Shown: positions 24,597 through 34,424, counted from the stretch's first letter. The stretch: 64,000 nt of DNA from CAWKKW01 sp963850345 (GCA_963850345.1 CAWKKW010000006.1:310001-374000); one strand, 5' to 3'. Made by a program: numbers and translations. Notes: generated by a model not told the origin, from the letters alone.

Positions 24597-26918
24597 TCAG
24601 GTCGGTGTCTTGAGCAACAGGTAGCCGCCGGTTAACCCGAAGATCAGGTCAGGAGACCAGGCGGCCAGAAATGCGGGAAGCATATTGACATTGCCCATGG
24701 CTTCGAATGTCCCGGCGATCACCCAATACGCGATGGCCATGCCGATCGCCACGGCGATGCCGGTCAGGGAGCCGCGGCGCCCCATCGAGAGCGCGAACGG
24801 AACTGCCAGCATGGCCATGACCAGCGTGATGAGCGGGTAAGCGAGTTTGTGATTCAGCTGAACGCGCAATCGCATGGTGTCAAACCCGCTCTGGCGTAGG
24901 TCGCGAATGTAGCGTTCCAGTTCGCCAAAGCTCATCTCCGAAGACTGCCGGCTCTCTTTTTTGAAGTACTGTGGAGCCTCAGAGATCTCGGCAAAGGTCT
25001 TCACGTCAAAGGGCTGGTAGCTGGTGGTGGTGTCGCCCGCGAAGGTACGCTCCCACCCGTCCTCGAAGATCCAACCTTGCATCTGCGGCTCCCAATGCGC
25101 GCTGGCCGCGAAGATTCGGCGCGAGATGGCGAAGCTGTCGGGATTGAATTCGAACACGCTCAAGTTGGCGAATCGGTCGTGATCCGGATCGAAGAACTGG
25201 TAGTAAAAGATGCGGCCGGGTTTGCCAGGACTTTGCGAGCCGAACATCCACTTTTGATCGGGACGCAGAAAGGTTTGAGCCGGCTTGCCCTTGATCACGC
25301 TCCGCAGGGCTTCCTGGCGACGGTTGGCGGCGGGCAGGTAAAACTCGTCGAACACAAAGAGCGAAATGGCCAGCATGGTCGCAATCACCAGGATCGGCAC
25401 GACCACGCGATAGAGGCTGATGCCCGTCGCCTTCATCGCCGTGAGCTCATTGCTGCGATTTAATACACCAAACGTGACCAGCACCGCGATAAGGACCGAG
25501 AGCGGAGTGATGTTGTAGATCATGCTCGGGGTCAGGTTCAGCAGGTAGTCGCCCACCGTGATCAGCGCAGTTCGATTGCGGATGATGTCGCCGAGCAGTT
25601 CAAAGAAGGTGAACACCAGCATCAGCATCACAAAGCTGACCTGAACCAGGAAGAAAGTCGTGAGAAACTCCCTGAGCACGTACTCATCGAGAATCAGCGG
25701 AAAGCGGCTTCGGCCCTGGCGATCCCGGCGCGGGGTTGCTGGCGCGCTCCGGGAAGACCGAGCCTGCTCTCTCCATTTGGATTTGAACCAGGAGGTCACC
25801 GCACTCAGACCGGGAAGAGCCTCGCCGCCGCGAGCCATCTGCCGCAGCAACGCCAGTCCGAAGAACGCAAACAGAGCATTCGCCGTCCACACCCCGACAA
25901 ACGCCGAGACTTTACTCTGGCGCGCGAGCGCGACGCCGGTGGACGACAGGAAGTAGTAGATAAAAACCAGCAGGATAGTCAGCACGAAGCCGGCGCTCTT
26001 GCCCCCGCGCCGCGACGAAGTGCCGAGCGGTACGCCCACCAGCATGAGCACCAGGCAGGCGGCGGGGTATGAGAAGCGCTTATTCAGCTCGATCAGATAG
26101 GGCCGGCCGCCCGGCTTCCGCGCCCTCGTCCATAACTCCGGCATGGTCAAGGCCAGGATCGGCGTATCGCTGCGCAACAGGTGCGTGTCTTCCTGCGAGC
26201 CTAGCTGCAGCGGCAGATCGGTATCGGCAAAGGTGGAGATGGTGTACTGGCCGGGCGATCCCGCTTCACTCTCATGCTGTTCCGCGTTTCTGAGTCGCAT
26301 GCGGACAAGCTGTTCGCCATCGTTGACCACCGTGGCCTGGTCGGCGGTAATGACCTTCGGCGAGGCCGGATCGGTCAGGTCCGCGATGAAGAGGCGGTGC
26401 CAGTGAGCGGCTCCAGAGCTGGCGCGAACATCCTGCACGTAGATGACGTAGTTCTTGAAATCTTCGTAGAAAACACGCGGCTGAATTTCAAAGGACGCTT
26501 GCGAATTCTTCAACTCATTTTCGAGCCGAATCAGCGAAGAGGCAGCCTTGGGAGCGAAGTAGAACGAGTTCGCCATGCCCAGAAGCCACGCAAAGATCGC
26601 GACCATCGAGACCACGCGGACAAAGGTCCACACGCCGATGCCGGAGGCGCGCATGGCTGTGATTTCGCTATCGGCGGCCAAGCGGCTGAGGCCCAGCAGA
26701 ATGCCGACCAGCACCGCCATCGGGATCGTGACGGTGAACGCGTTGGGCAGCATGAAAAGGAAAATCTCCGCCACGTTGTGCAGCGAAGCGCTGTTGCGCA
26801 CCACCAGTTCGAGGATGCGGCCCAGGTCTCGAATGAAGAGAATGAAGGTGAAGAGCGCTCCGCCAATCAGAGCGTGCGAGAGCACTTCACGCAACATGTA
26901 GCGGGTGAGGATGCGCAC
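24597..26918 (-). CDS. LptF-LptG fusion, LPS export permease
   Basis: 773 residues. Two YjgP/YjgQ-type permease units occur in one chain: residues ~1-370, beginning MRILTRYMLREVLSHALIG, and ~405-773, beginning LDEYVLREFLTTFFLVQ, joined by a charged Ser/Arg-rich linker (~375-402). Each has membrane helices around a periplasmic jellyroll. In proteobacteria these are the separate LptF and LptG, which with LptB extract LPS from the inner membrane. The start is GTG with GAGGAT 8 bases upstream. LptB is not in this window. Confidence 0.88.
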   Translation of the reverse strand: MRILTRYMLREVLSHALIGGALFTFILFIRDLGRILELVVRNSASLHNVAEIFLFMLPNAFTVTIPMAVLVGILLGLSRLAADSEITAMRASGIGVWTFVRVVSMVAIFAWLLGMANSFYFAPKAASSLIRLENELKNSQASFEIQPRVFYEDFKNYVIYVQDVRASSGAAHWHRLFIADLTDPASPKVITADQATVVNDGEQLVRMRLRNAEQHESEAGSPGQYTISTFADTDLPLQLGSQEDTHLLRSDTPILALTMPELWTRARKPGGRPYLIELNKRFSYPAACLVLMLVGVPLGTSSRRGGKSAGFVLTILLVFIYYFLSSTGVALARQSKVSAFVGVWTANALFAFFGLALLRQMARGGEALPGLSAVTSWFKSKWREQARSSRSAPATPRRDRQGRSRFPLILDEYVLREFLTTFFLVQVSFVMLMLVFTFFELLGDIIRNRTALITVGDYLLNLTPSMIYNITPLSVLIAVLVTFGVLNRSNELTAMKATGISLYRVVVPILVIATMLAISLFVFDEFYLPAANRRQEALRSVIKGKPAQTFLRPDQKWMFGSQSPGKPGRIFYYQFFDPDHDRFANLSVFEFNPDSFAISRRIFAASAHWEPQMQGWIFEDGWERTFAGDTTTSYQPFDVKTFAEISEAPQYFKKESRQSSEMSFGELERYIRDLRQSGFDTMRLRVQLNHKLAYPLITLVMAMLAVPFALSMGRRGSLTGIAVAIGMAIAYWVIAGTFEAMGNVNMLPAFLAAWSPDLIFGLTGGYLLLKTPT

Positions 26919-26967
26919 AGGTATCTATCCTCAACCAGTCTACAGTGAGCGGCGGGCGGGTTGCTGA

Positions 26968-27309
26968 CTAACGGGCATGCCGGTAGACGAGATCGAGAAT
27001 TTCGTCGTACATCGCCTCTGCTTCGGTTGAACCTTTGCGAATGGCGTCGCTGGCGCAGTGGCGAAGATGGTTGCGCATGAGGTGCCTGCTTACGCCGCGA
27101 AGCGCCTCCTGTACCGACGAAATCTGGACGAGGATGTCGGCGCAGTAGCGCTCCTCCTCAACCATCTTCTGCAGGCCGCGAACCTGACCTTCGATGCGGT
27201 TAAGCCTGCGCAAGGCAGCCGATTTGATCTCCGGCGATACGGCCAGCGCTTTTCTGTCGGACCCGCAGGCGCATCCGGCGGGGGATTGAGGCGGTTTGGG
27301 AGCGCTCAT
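26968..27309 (-). CDS. csoR: copper-sensing repressor CsoR
   Basis: 113 residues, start chosen at MSAPKPP because its ATG overlaps the copA stop (ATGA). The Cu(I) ligands follow the exact CsoR spacing: C56, H81 and C85 (C-x24-H-x3-C, as in Mycobacterium CsoR C36/H61/C65). The helical core RLNRIEGQVRGLQKMVEEERYC is the family signature. Release of DNA on copper binding is expected. An N-terminal CACGS segment (C13, C15) is an addition. It is the last gene of copZ-copA-csoR, giving feedback control. Confidence 0.93.
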   Translation of the reverse strand: MSAPKPPQSPAGCACGSDRKALAVSPEIKSAALRRLNRIEGQVRGLQKMVEEERYCADILVQISSVQEALRGVSRHLMRNHLRHCASDAIRKGSTEAEAMYDEILDLVYRHAR

Positions 27310-29597
27310 TTCGCGTGAAACCTCCTGAGTCGCAGGCTGTTGGTCAGAACACTCACGGAACTCATCGCCATGGCCGCTCCCGCGATCGAGGGGCTCAGCA
27401 GGAGTCCGAAGAAGGGATACAGCAGACCGGCGGCGATCGGGATTCCCAACACGTTGTACGCGAGAGCCCAACCGAGATTCTGGCGCATGACTCGGAGGGT
27501 TTGCCGCGCGAGCAACATGGCGACCACAATGGATTCCGGATCGCCGCGCAGCAGGATTGCGTCTCCGGCTTCCCGGGCCAGGTCGGTTCCGGTTCCGATC
27601 GCGAGCCCGGCATCGGCTTGTGCGAGTGCGGCGGCATCGTTGATGCCATCGCCCACCATTCCCACTTTGCTGCCCTTGGACTGAAGCTCTCGAATCTTTG
27701 CCAACTTCTGATCGGGCAAAAGTCCGGCCGCGTACTCGTCGAGCGAGAGTTGGTCCGCGATCTCCTTCGCCGCCGAAGGGCTGTCGCCAGTCAACATCAG
27801 CACCTTGACTCCGAGTTGCTGCAGCTGCCGAACAGCGGCGGCCGCGCCTTCTCGCAGTTGATCTTTCGCATCGAAAGCGCCTGCATACACGCCGCCCTGG
27901 GCAACGTAGAGCCGGGTTGCGCCGTTCGGTGGCATGTGTTCAGTCGGCTGTTCGATGGCTAAGTGCTTCAGCAGCGCGGCATTCCCGGCGGCAATCTGCT
28001 GACCATGGACGACTCCGGTCACGCCCATGCCTGGAAAAACACGTAAGTCAGAAACCGCAGACAGCGGAATCTGGCTGGCTTCCGCGTACGCCTGAACCGC
28101 CCGCGCCAGCGGATGTTCAGAGCGTTGCTCAAGGGACGCGGTAATGGCGACCAGCTTGGCTTCAGAGAAACCGGCCGCCGGAGAAACGCTGGTGATCTGC
28201 GGCTTGCCCAGAGTAAGGGTGCCCGTCTTATCGAACGCAAGAGTATCGATGCGGCCAAGGCGTTCCAGCGACTCACCACCCTTGAACAGGATCCCAAGCT
28301 GCGCACCGCGACCGACTCCGACCACCAGCGCGGCCGGGACTGCGAGACCCATGGCGCAGGGGCATGCGATAACCAGGACCGCGACCGCAATTGCAAAAGC
28401 TCGACTCGGCGAATCGAACGCCGTCCACGCAATAAACGTAACCGCGGCAATCACCAGGACCACTGGAACGAAGATGCTGCTGACCTGGTCGGCGAGTTGT
28501 TGCATCGGAGCACGGGAAGACTGCGCGGCTTCCATCAGCCGCAGCATCTGGCCGAGAACGCTGGCGCTGCCGATCGAGGTGGCGCGATACTCGAACGCGC
28601 CATCGTAGTTCAACGAGCCGCCAATGAGGCGATCGCCCACGCTTCGAACCACCGGCAGCGACTCTCCCGTGATCAGCGATTCATCGACGCTGCTTGCGCC
28701 CTTCAAAATAATTCCATCGACGGGAATGCGCTCTCCCGGGCGAACCACGATCACGTCGTTGCTGACCACCGACGCCAGCGGAAGCTCGAGCTCCTGTCCA
28801 TCGCGGAGCACACGAGCGGTCTGCGGTTGCAGCAGGGTAAAGGCGCGAATGGCGTCCAGCGTCCGGCGCTTGGCGCGCGACTCCAGCCAGCGGCCCAGCA
28901 GCAGAAATCCAAGAATGAGGAGAACCGATTCGTAGTAAACATCGGGACGTAGGCCATGTCGCAAGAAAAGGCCGGGAGTGATCGTTGCCAACGCTGAGTA
29001 GAGAAATGCGGCGCCCGTGCCGATGGCCACCAGGGTGTTCATGTTGGTGGTGCGGTGACGCAGGGCATTCCAAGCGGCGAGATAGATAGCGGAGCCAGCC
29101 CAGAGCATGCCGGCCACGGCCAGCACGAGGAGCAGGTACTCCAGCGCCGGTACAGGGATGCGAAAGAGGATCGGCGCAACAGCTTCAAGCCAACGGCCCG
29201 CAAAACTCATCGAGGAATGAGGCGCGCCTGCCATCATGAGTGGCATCGACAGAAGCATCGCGACCGCCCCAGCGATGAGAGTGGCAATGGCGCGGATCTT
29301 TAGTCGACGTTCTTCGCGCAGTTCCTCTGCCTGCGCCTCCGGGTCGATAGCGCTCGTCTCCGCCGAAGGCAACGCTGCGTCGTAGCCGGACTCGCGAACC
29401 GCCTCGACCAATGTCTCAATGTGAGTCTGAGCCGGATCGTAGACGACCTGCGCGTTGTGCGACATCAGGTTCACGTCCGCCGAAACTACGCCCGGCGTAC
29501 TGCGCAGCGTGCGCTCCACATGCGCCTGGCAGGCCGTGCAAGTCATCCCGATCACCGGGAATCGGGTGGTCTCTGTGGTTGTTTCGGTGGCTGCCAT
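27306..29597 (-). CDS. copA: Cu(I)-exporting P1B-type ATPase
   Basis: 763 residues. One N-terminal heavy-metal-associated domain with CTAC (C20, C23), then the P-type core: the intramembrane CPC metal site (ACPCAMGLAVP near 415), phosphorylation motif DKTGTLTLG near 457, HPLARAV for nucleotide binding, and GDGINDAAALAQAD in the hinge. This pattern is the Cu+ exporter class (P1B-1). It pumps copper out of the cytosol. It follows copZ by one base and overlaps csoR by four bases. Confidence 0.95.
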   Translation of the reverse strand: MAATETTTETTRFPVIGMTCTACQAHVERTLRSTPGVVSADVNLMSHNAQVVYDPAQTHIETLVEAVRESGYDAALPSAETSAIDPEAQAEELREERRLKIRAIATLIAGAVAMLLSMPLMMAGAPHSSMSFAGRWLEAVAPILFRIPVPALEYLLLVLAVAGMLWAGSAIYLAAWNALRHRTTNMNTLVAIGTGAAFLYSALATITPGLFLRHGLRPDVYYESVLLILGFLLLGRWLESRAKRRTLDAIRAFTLLQPQTARVLRDGQELELPLASVVSNDVIVVRPGERIPVDGIILKGASSVDESLITGESLPVVRSVGDRLIGGSLNYDGAFEYRATSIGSASVLGQMLRLMEAAQSSRAPMQQLADQVSSIFVPVVLVIAAVTFIAWTAFDSPSRAFAIAVAVLVIACPCAMGLAVPAALVVGVGRGAQLGILFKGGESLERLGRIDTLAFDKTGTLTLGKPQITSVSPAAGFSEAKLVAITASLEQRSEHPLARAVQAYAEASQIPLSAVSDLRVFPGMGVTGVVHGQQIAAGNAALLKHLAIEQPTEHMPPNGATRLYVAQGGVYAGAFDAKDQLREGAAAAVRQLQQLGVKVLMLTGDSPSAAKEIADQLSLDEYAAGLLPDQKLAKIRELQSKGSKVGMVGDGINDAAALAQADAGLAIGTGTDLAREAGDAILLRGDPESIVVAMLLARQTLRVMRQNLGWALAYNVLGIPIAAGLLYPFFGLLLSPSIAGAAMAMSSVSVLTNSLRLRRFHAK

Positions 29598-29598
29598 T

Positions 29599-29805
29599 TC
29601 AGGACTCCAAATGCGCAGGAAATCCAGCTTTTTGCAGCGACTCGATCAGGCTGGTAGAACTGGCTTCACTGGGCACGACAACGCGCGCCGCCCCGATCTG
29701 GACCTCCTGCACTTCAGCGCCCGGTACCTTTTGCAGCGCCTGAGTCGCGCGCCGCACGCACGCACCGCAATGCATACCGTCAATTCTCAAGGTAATCTCT
29801 GCCAT
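29599..29805 (-). CDS. copZ: copper chaperone CopZ-like protein
   Basis: 68 residues, a single heavy-metal-associated domain with the metal-binding motif GMHCGAC (C13, C16), typical of the Atx1/CopZ chaperones that hand Cu(I) to CopA. Its stop is one base from the copA start. It is the first gene of the operon. A C-rich CsoR-like dyad lies just upstream of its ATG and includes the putative ribosome-binding G-run. Confidence 0.92.
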   Translation of the reverse strand: MAEITLRIDGMHCGACVRRATQALQKVPGAEVQEVQIGAARVVVPSEASSTSLIESLQKAGFPAHLES

Positions 29806-29808
29806 CGC

Positions 29809-29825
29809 ATACCCCCTGCCCCTAT
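29809..29825 (-). promoter_or_regulatory. candidate CsoR operator at the copZ start
   Basis: ATACCCCCTGCCCCTAT: ATA and TAT form an inverted flank around a C-tract broken by TG. This matches the general type of CsoR/RcnR sites (short inverted ends around a G/C-tract). It lies 3 bases before the copZ ATG, so it also covers the putative Shine-Dalgarno G-run. Inferred, not proven. Confidence 0.5.
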
Positions 29826-29918
29826 CCTACGTTTATTGGATGCTGGACACCGCGTGGAAGATGCGAACGAGTCCGAGGCTAGACCGGGAGGAGCGAAGAG
29901 TTTGGGAGGGTGCGCGGC

Positions 29919-30671
29919 TCAGAGTCCGTTGGCTTCAGGGAGGAAGCGGTAGCCGACCCCCCGCACCGTTTGCAGAAATTGAGGCTCGGAGGGCTCATCT
30001 TCAAGGTAGCGCCGCAGTCGCACGACGAAGTTGTCAATAGCGCGCGTATCGGTGTCTTCATGTACGCGCCATACCTGTTCGAGAATCTCTTTTCTGGACA
30101 CGATGCGGCCGCGATGCCGGACGAGGTATCGCAGCAGATCACCCTCCATGAGTGTCAGGCGAATAATCTTGCTCGGGGTGGTCAATTCCAGAGCGTCAAA
30201 GTCGATCACGCGGCCAGCGAATTCAAAGCGGCCCGGCTCAGAATCGGAGTCGTGGGTTACATACTCGAGGTCAACCGAAGCAGCGGGACTATGCCACGCC
30301 ATTCTTCGCAGCAGACCATGCAGGCGCGCGAGCAGAATTGAAAGGTCGAAGGGTTTGGCGAGGTAGTCGTCGGCCCCAGCCGCAAACCCGCGCAGAACGT
30401 CCTCGGGGCGTCCGCGCGCCGTCAGCATGAGGACGGGAACATAATTCTGTTGCTCGCGCAGTGTGGCCACTACTTCAAATCCATCTTTGCCGGGCAGCAT
30501 CACGTCCAGCAGCACGGCGGAGAAGCCGTGGTCCCCGGCCAATGCGCGCAATGCGTCTTCACCATCTCCCTCGATCTGGACGGTGAAGCCCTCGGCCTGC
30601 AGGTTAAACGACAGACCCTGTGCCAGGTGCGCCTCGTCTTCCACCACCAGTATGTTTTGCACGTCCGCCAT
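29919..30671 (-). CDS. OmpR/PhoB-type response regulator
   Basis: 250 residues: a receiver domain with acidic pocket E11/D12, phospho-acceptor D56 in LLDVMLPG and the conserved Lys in YLAKPFDL (near 106), followed by a winged-helix DNA-binding domain (about 145-245; VSRKEILEQVW, TRAIDNFVVRLRRYLED, VRGVGYRF). It pairs with the sensor kinase immediately upstream (14-base gap). Downstream, after 113 bases, lies copZ on the same strand; whether the pair senses copper or the envelope cannot be told. Confidence 0.94.
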   Translation of the reverse strand: MADVQNILVVEDEAHLAQGLSFNLQAEGFTVQIEGDGEDALRALAGDHGFSAVLLDVMLPGKDGFEVVATLREQQNYVPVLMLTARGRPEDVLRGFAAGADDYLAKPFDLSILLARLHGLLRRMAWHSPAASVDLEYVTHDSDSEPGRFEFAGRVIDFDALELTTPSKIIRLTLMEGDLLRYLVRHRGRIVSRKEILEQVWRVHEDTDTRAIDNFVVRLRRYLEDEPSEPQFLQTVRGVGYRFLPEANGL

Positions 30672-30685
30672 CGATCCTCGTGCTT

Positions 30686-31639
30686 CTAAGTATGCTCTTC
30701 AAGCTTGGGAGAGAGCATTCGAGGCAGGCGCAGACAGAAGGTGGAGCCTTTCCCTTCGCCGTCACTCAGCGCGGTAGCATCGCCCCCGTGCTGCCGGGCA
30801 ATCGAGCGGACGAGAAACAGGCCCAATCCTGTACCGCCCTTCTTCAGACTGGCGCGTGTCGGCACGCGATAGAAGCGGCGAAAGATGCGCTTCAAATGCG
30901 CCGGGGGGATCCCCAATCCCTCATCTTTGACTCGCAGGATGACCCAGGCGTCGTCTTCCATCGCCAACTGGACTTCGACCGGGGCTCCCGGGGATGAATA
31001 CTTGATCGCGTTGTCGAGCAGGTTGAGTACGGCGGTCTGCAAATCTTCGGCATTGCCGCGTACGAAGAAGGGAATCGGGTGCTCTTCAATCTCGAGCGTG
31101 ATCGCGTCGGGGGGAAGATGGTGACGTTGCAGGCTGGCGGCGATGCAATCGCTCGCGAGAGCTTTCATCTCGATGCTGGAGCGGGCATGGTCCCTCGGTT
31201 TGTGGCCCACTTCGCCCGCCTTGAGCACCTGCTCGACAGTTGCGAGAAGCCGTCCGCTGTCCTGCAGCATGATGCCGTAGAATTCCTGCCGCTGTTCTTC
31301 GGTCAACGTGCGGCGTTGGAGGGTTTCGAGGTAGAGGCGGATAGAGGCAATCGGCGTCTTCAACTCATGCGTGACCGCATTGAGGAAGCTGTCGTGGCGT
31401 TCATTGCGACGCACCTCGCGCACCAGGAAGATGGTATTGAGAATGACGCCGGCGATCAGCAGGCCGAAGAATGGGATGCCGAGCACCATCGGCACCAACC
31501 GGCGCCAGTTCAGAATGATCCAGCCGACATTCAGAGTGATGGCGAGTCCGGCCATGCACACCCCGAGCGTGATGAACAGGGCAATGGCTCGACGGCGTCG
31601 CGTAATCCGCATGGATGAGTTAGAGACGAGGACACCCAC
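30686..31639 (-). CDS. sensor histidine kinase
   Basis: 317 residues counting from a GTG (31639); an ATG 9 codons later (31612) is an alternative and neither has a clear ribosome-binding site. Two membrane helices (about 18-43 and 50-73) enclose almost no periplasmic loop, so the sensor may act within the membrane. The H-box is THELKTPIASI with phospho-accepting H91, the N-box LLDNAIKYSSPG, the G1-box DEGLGIP and the G2-box GGTGLGLFLV. It phosphorylates the response regulator 14 bases downstream. Signal unknown. Confidence 0.92.
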   Translation of the reverse strand: MGVLVSNSSMRITRRRRAIALFITLGVCMAGLAITLNVGWIILNWRRLVPMVLGIPFFGLLIAGVILNTIFLVREVRRNERHDSFLNAVTHELKTPIASIRLYLETLQRRTLTEEQRQEFYGIMLQDSGRLLATVEQVLKAGEVGHKPRDHARSSIEMKALASDCIAASLQRHHLPPDAITLEIEEHPIPFFVRGNAEDLQTAVLNLLDNAIKYSSPGAPVEVQLAMEDDAWVILRVKDEGLGIPPAHLKRIFRRFYRVPTRASLKKGGTGLGLFLVRSIARQHGGDATALSDGEGKGSTFCLRLPRMLSPKLEEHT

Positions 31640-31700
31640 AGTCGCGTTTCATCATACTAGTGGCCGATGGTCAGATTTCGAGGGCCTTGGCAGTCTGCGT

Positions 31701-34424
31701 CTACTGCGGGACTGGTTGCACGGGCAAGCTTTCCAGCGTATCCGCTTCTGCCTCAGTGCACGCATCGGAGCCCAGCAGAGCAGAGCTCGAGGGCGGCAAA
31801 GTCTTATCGGCGGAGGAACAAGGCGGTAGAAGAAGAGGCGGAGAGAAGGTAACTTTGGCTCCGGCCAGAGAGCCGATGAGCTTGTGCTCTCGAGGCAAGG
31901 GCATCTCCGGCGTCGAGACCGGAAGGGTCCTTGCCGAGTCGCGAATGAGGATGGTGACAGGGGCAGGCAGCCTCAAAGTGGACGTCGCATTCACCTGAAT
32001 GAGGAGTGGAATGGTCTGGAATACCCCGCCCGCAAATGCGGTCAGCAAAACGGTTCGCGAACCGAGCGGAGCCGTCGCAGATGCGGCGAAGACCAGAAGT
32101 CCGGTGTGGTCGTTTGCGAGGACCACACCGGCAGGGCGCACGCTGTAGGTGACGCCAGCGGGCAGTCCGGCGATTGAGAGGGCAACCGGTGTATGGAAAC
32201 GTGCCTGGCCGGCGATCGAAAACGTGAGGATGGTGGTTCCGCCGGGTGACAGGGCGACGTTGTTGCCCGATAAAGTGACGGAGAAGCTGGAGATCTGGAC
32301 GGTGAGGGTCACCGAGTGCGAGACACCAGCTCCAGTCGCGGTCACAATGAGCGGGTAGGTTCCGGGTACGACCTGAGGGGAGACCGAGACGAGGAGACTG
32401 CTGGCTCCGCTTCCCGGTGCGGCCAGCACCGCGGGTGCAAAGCTAACGAACATCCCCGCCGGCACTCCGGATACTGCAAGCTGGACGGAAGAGGAGAAGG
32501 TGCTGTTTCCGGTGATCGTGATCCGGCTTGATGCCTGACCACCGCTTTGCAGTGCGATGGAGGTGGCCGAAGCGCTGAGGGTGAAGTTCGGGACAACGTT
32601 TGATTCGTTCCAGTGCGTAACGAGCTCGAATGCATCCACCGATCCGAGGCCCGTCGCCCGATCGTAGCCGGCAGAGGCCTGGAATCCTGTTAGCCCCGGC
32701 ACGCTGTTATTGCCCGCGACAATATCGTGGAATACTGCCGAGCCCATGCCGGCCTGTTGCTGCGCGGCCAGGCGATAGAGCGCAGCGTTCACATTGCCCT
32801 GGCGCGAATTGCTACTCTGGTTCACCAGTGCCATCAGGGCGGCGAAGGCCGGCGTCGCGGCAGATGTTCCGCTGAATCCATACTTGTTGCCGTTCACAAA
32901 GACGAGGTAGGCAGTGTGACCCGCGGCGGCCAGAGAAACGTCGGGTACGTCACGCATTCCATCGGGCGGTACGCCGGCCGAGGTTTGCCAGGAAGGCTTG
33001 GCGTAAAGGGTGCTCGCGCCGCCACCGCTCGACCATAAGCCGGAGCCACCGGATTCATTCCAAGTGCGTTCTGGGATGTAGCTCCGGGCAGAACTGCCAC
33101 TCGCGTCGTTGACTCCGTTCCAGTACAGGCTGCCGGCGTCTGTGTCGTCGAACTGCGTGCCTCCCACGCACGTGTTGTACGGGGTCGAACAGAGCCCATT
33201 CACCGCCCGCCCCTTAGTTGCAGACGGAGCGTCTACCGAGTCGCACCCCGCCGCTCCACTGTCTCCGGACGAAACGACCACCGTAATACCCTGCGCCGCT
33301 GCCTGCTGCCACAGGTTACTGACAAATGTATTTTCTGCGTTGCCAAGCGACGATTCGCAGAGACCATAGCTCATGCTTAGAACGGGCGCCAGGTCGTGAT
33401 CGACGGCGAATTGAGCGGAGAGGTAGATGCCATCCGTCACATTGGTTGAGGCGGTGGTTACGAATTGGATGCTGGCGTTCTTCGCGACCGCTCCGGCCCA
33501 CTCCACATCGAGCGTGGCTTCCTTGAAGTCGTCGCTGGCTGCTGTTCCTGGATCGCGCCCGTTCAGCAGGACAACCGGGTCTCTGGCGGGCAGGCCGAAG
33601 GCGCTGCGAAACTGCCGGACATCGCTCAGCACGAGATTGGAGCGGCCGACCACGGCGATCGATTGGCCCGTGCCGTCGGTGTATTGCTGATATAAGGTGC
33701 CCAGGTCGTAGATGGTGGCAAAGTCCGCAGGCGAGAGATAGTGACCGCCCGCATTGGTGTAGAGAGGAACGACGCGGCGAGCGCTATGGACAGGCCGGGT
33801 TCGGAAGTCGTGTAACGAAACCACGCCTTCGACAATCCCCGCCAGAGCTGCCGGGATTTCGGGGTCGTTCGCGTTGGCCGCGTGACTCTGCCCTGCGACC
33901 TGGTAGTGGTTCATCGCTGTATGGAAGGCTGCTTGCACCTGGCTCGCTGACCCGCTAAACACCACATTGTTTCGACTGCTGCTGACCGACTCCACTGTGA
34001 ACCCGTGATCGCCGAGCCAGGCCGTGACTTGTCGCAGATCGGCGTCATCCACTCCGAATCGAAGACCAAATTCATCCGGGGTGAGCCAGCGGTGGTATTC
34101 GTTAGCAGAGGGGTCCTGCTGCGCCGCAAGCAGCGAAACCAGAGCCTGCTTCTGATGCGGGGCCGGCGAGAGAACCAGGATCATGCGCTCGAGCCGGGTA
34201 TCGGGGGAGACGGCTCCGGTGGCCAACTCCGGTCGAGCGAACTTGGGATGATTGCCCGGGAGAACGACCCGCTCCGTGTCGTCGATGGGGCGGTGAATGC
34301 GTGCCGCAGCTCGGATGCTGAGGAGATCTTCCGTGGCAGTTGACTGGGCCGCCAGCGTTGGCCAACCGAGAGCCACGCCGATGCCAATGGTCAGAAGGAA
34401 GACGAAGAACAGCCGCTGACGCAT
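31701..34424 (-). CDS. sedolisin (pro-kumamolisin, S53) serine protease with Ig-like C-terminus
   Basis: 907 residues: a signal peptide (1-26), a pro-kumamolisin activation domain (about 30-200), and an S53 catalytic domain (about 215-600). The catalytic Glu/Asp pair is in FKEATLDVEW (near 301-305), the oxyanion Asp in SSGDSGAAGCDS, and the nucleophile Ser in GFSGTSAATP (near 518). Two ~95-residue Ig-like repeats follow (about 605-700 and 705-800), then a Ser/Pro-rich tail. Secreted, acid-active endopeptidase by family knowledge. The catalytic set is complete. CGAGGG precedes the ATG. Confidence 0.92.
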   Translation of the reverse strand: MRQRLFFVFLLTIGIGVALGWPTLAAQSTATEDLLSIRAAARIHRPIDDTERVVLPGNHPKFARPELATGAVSPDTRLERMILVLSPAPHQKQALVSLLAAQQDPSANEYHRWLTPDEFGLRFGVDDADLRQVTAWLGDHGFTVESVSSSRNNVVFSGSASQVQAAFHTAMNHYQVAGQSHAANANDPEIPAALAGIVEGVVSLHDFRTRPVHSARRVVPLYTNAGGHYLSPADFATIYDLGTLYQQYTDGTGQSIAVVGRSNLVLSDVRQFRSAFGLPARDPVVLLNGRDPGTAASDDFKEATLDVEWAGAVAKNASIQFVTTASTNVTDGIYLSAQFAVDHDLAPVLSMSYGLCESSLGNAENTFVSNLWQQAAAQGITVVVSSGDSGAAGCDSVDAPSATKGRAVNGLCSTPYNTCVGGTQFDDTDAGSLYWNGVNDASGSSARSYIPERTWNESGGSGLWSSGGGASTLYAKPSWQTSAGVPPDGMRDVPDVSLAAAGHTAYLVFVNGNKYGFSGTSAATPAFAALMALVNQSSNSRQGNVNAALYRLAAQQQAGMGSAVFHDIVAGNNSVPGLTGFQASAGYDRATGLGSVDAFELVTHWNESNVVPNFTLSASATSIALQSGGQASSRITITGNSTFSSSVQLAVSGVPAGMFVSFAPAVLAAPGSGASSLLVSVSPQVVPGTYPLIVTATGAGVSHSVTLTVQISSFSVTLSGNNVALSPGGTTILTFSIAGQARFHTPVALSIAGLPAGVTYSVRPAGVVLANDHTGLLVFAASATAPLGSRTVLLTAFAGGVFQTIPLLIQVNATSTLRLPAPVTILIRDSARTLPVSTPEMPLPREHKLIGSLAGAKVTFSPPLLLPPCSSADKTLPPSSSALLGSDACTEAEADTLESLPVQPVPQ

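Noticed and set aside
28113..28952. 279-codon open frame opposite copA
   Set aside because: Shadow of a well-supported P-type ATPase; composition is unlike a real protein.
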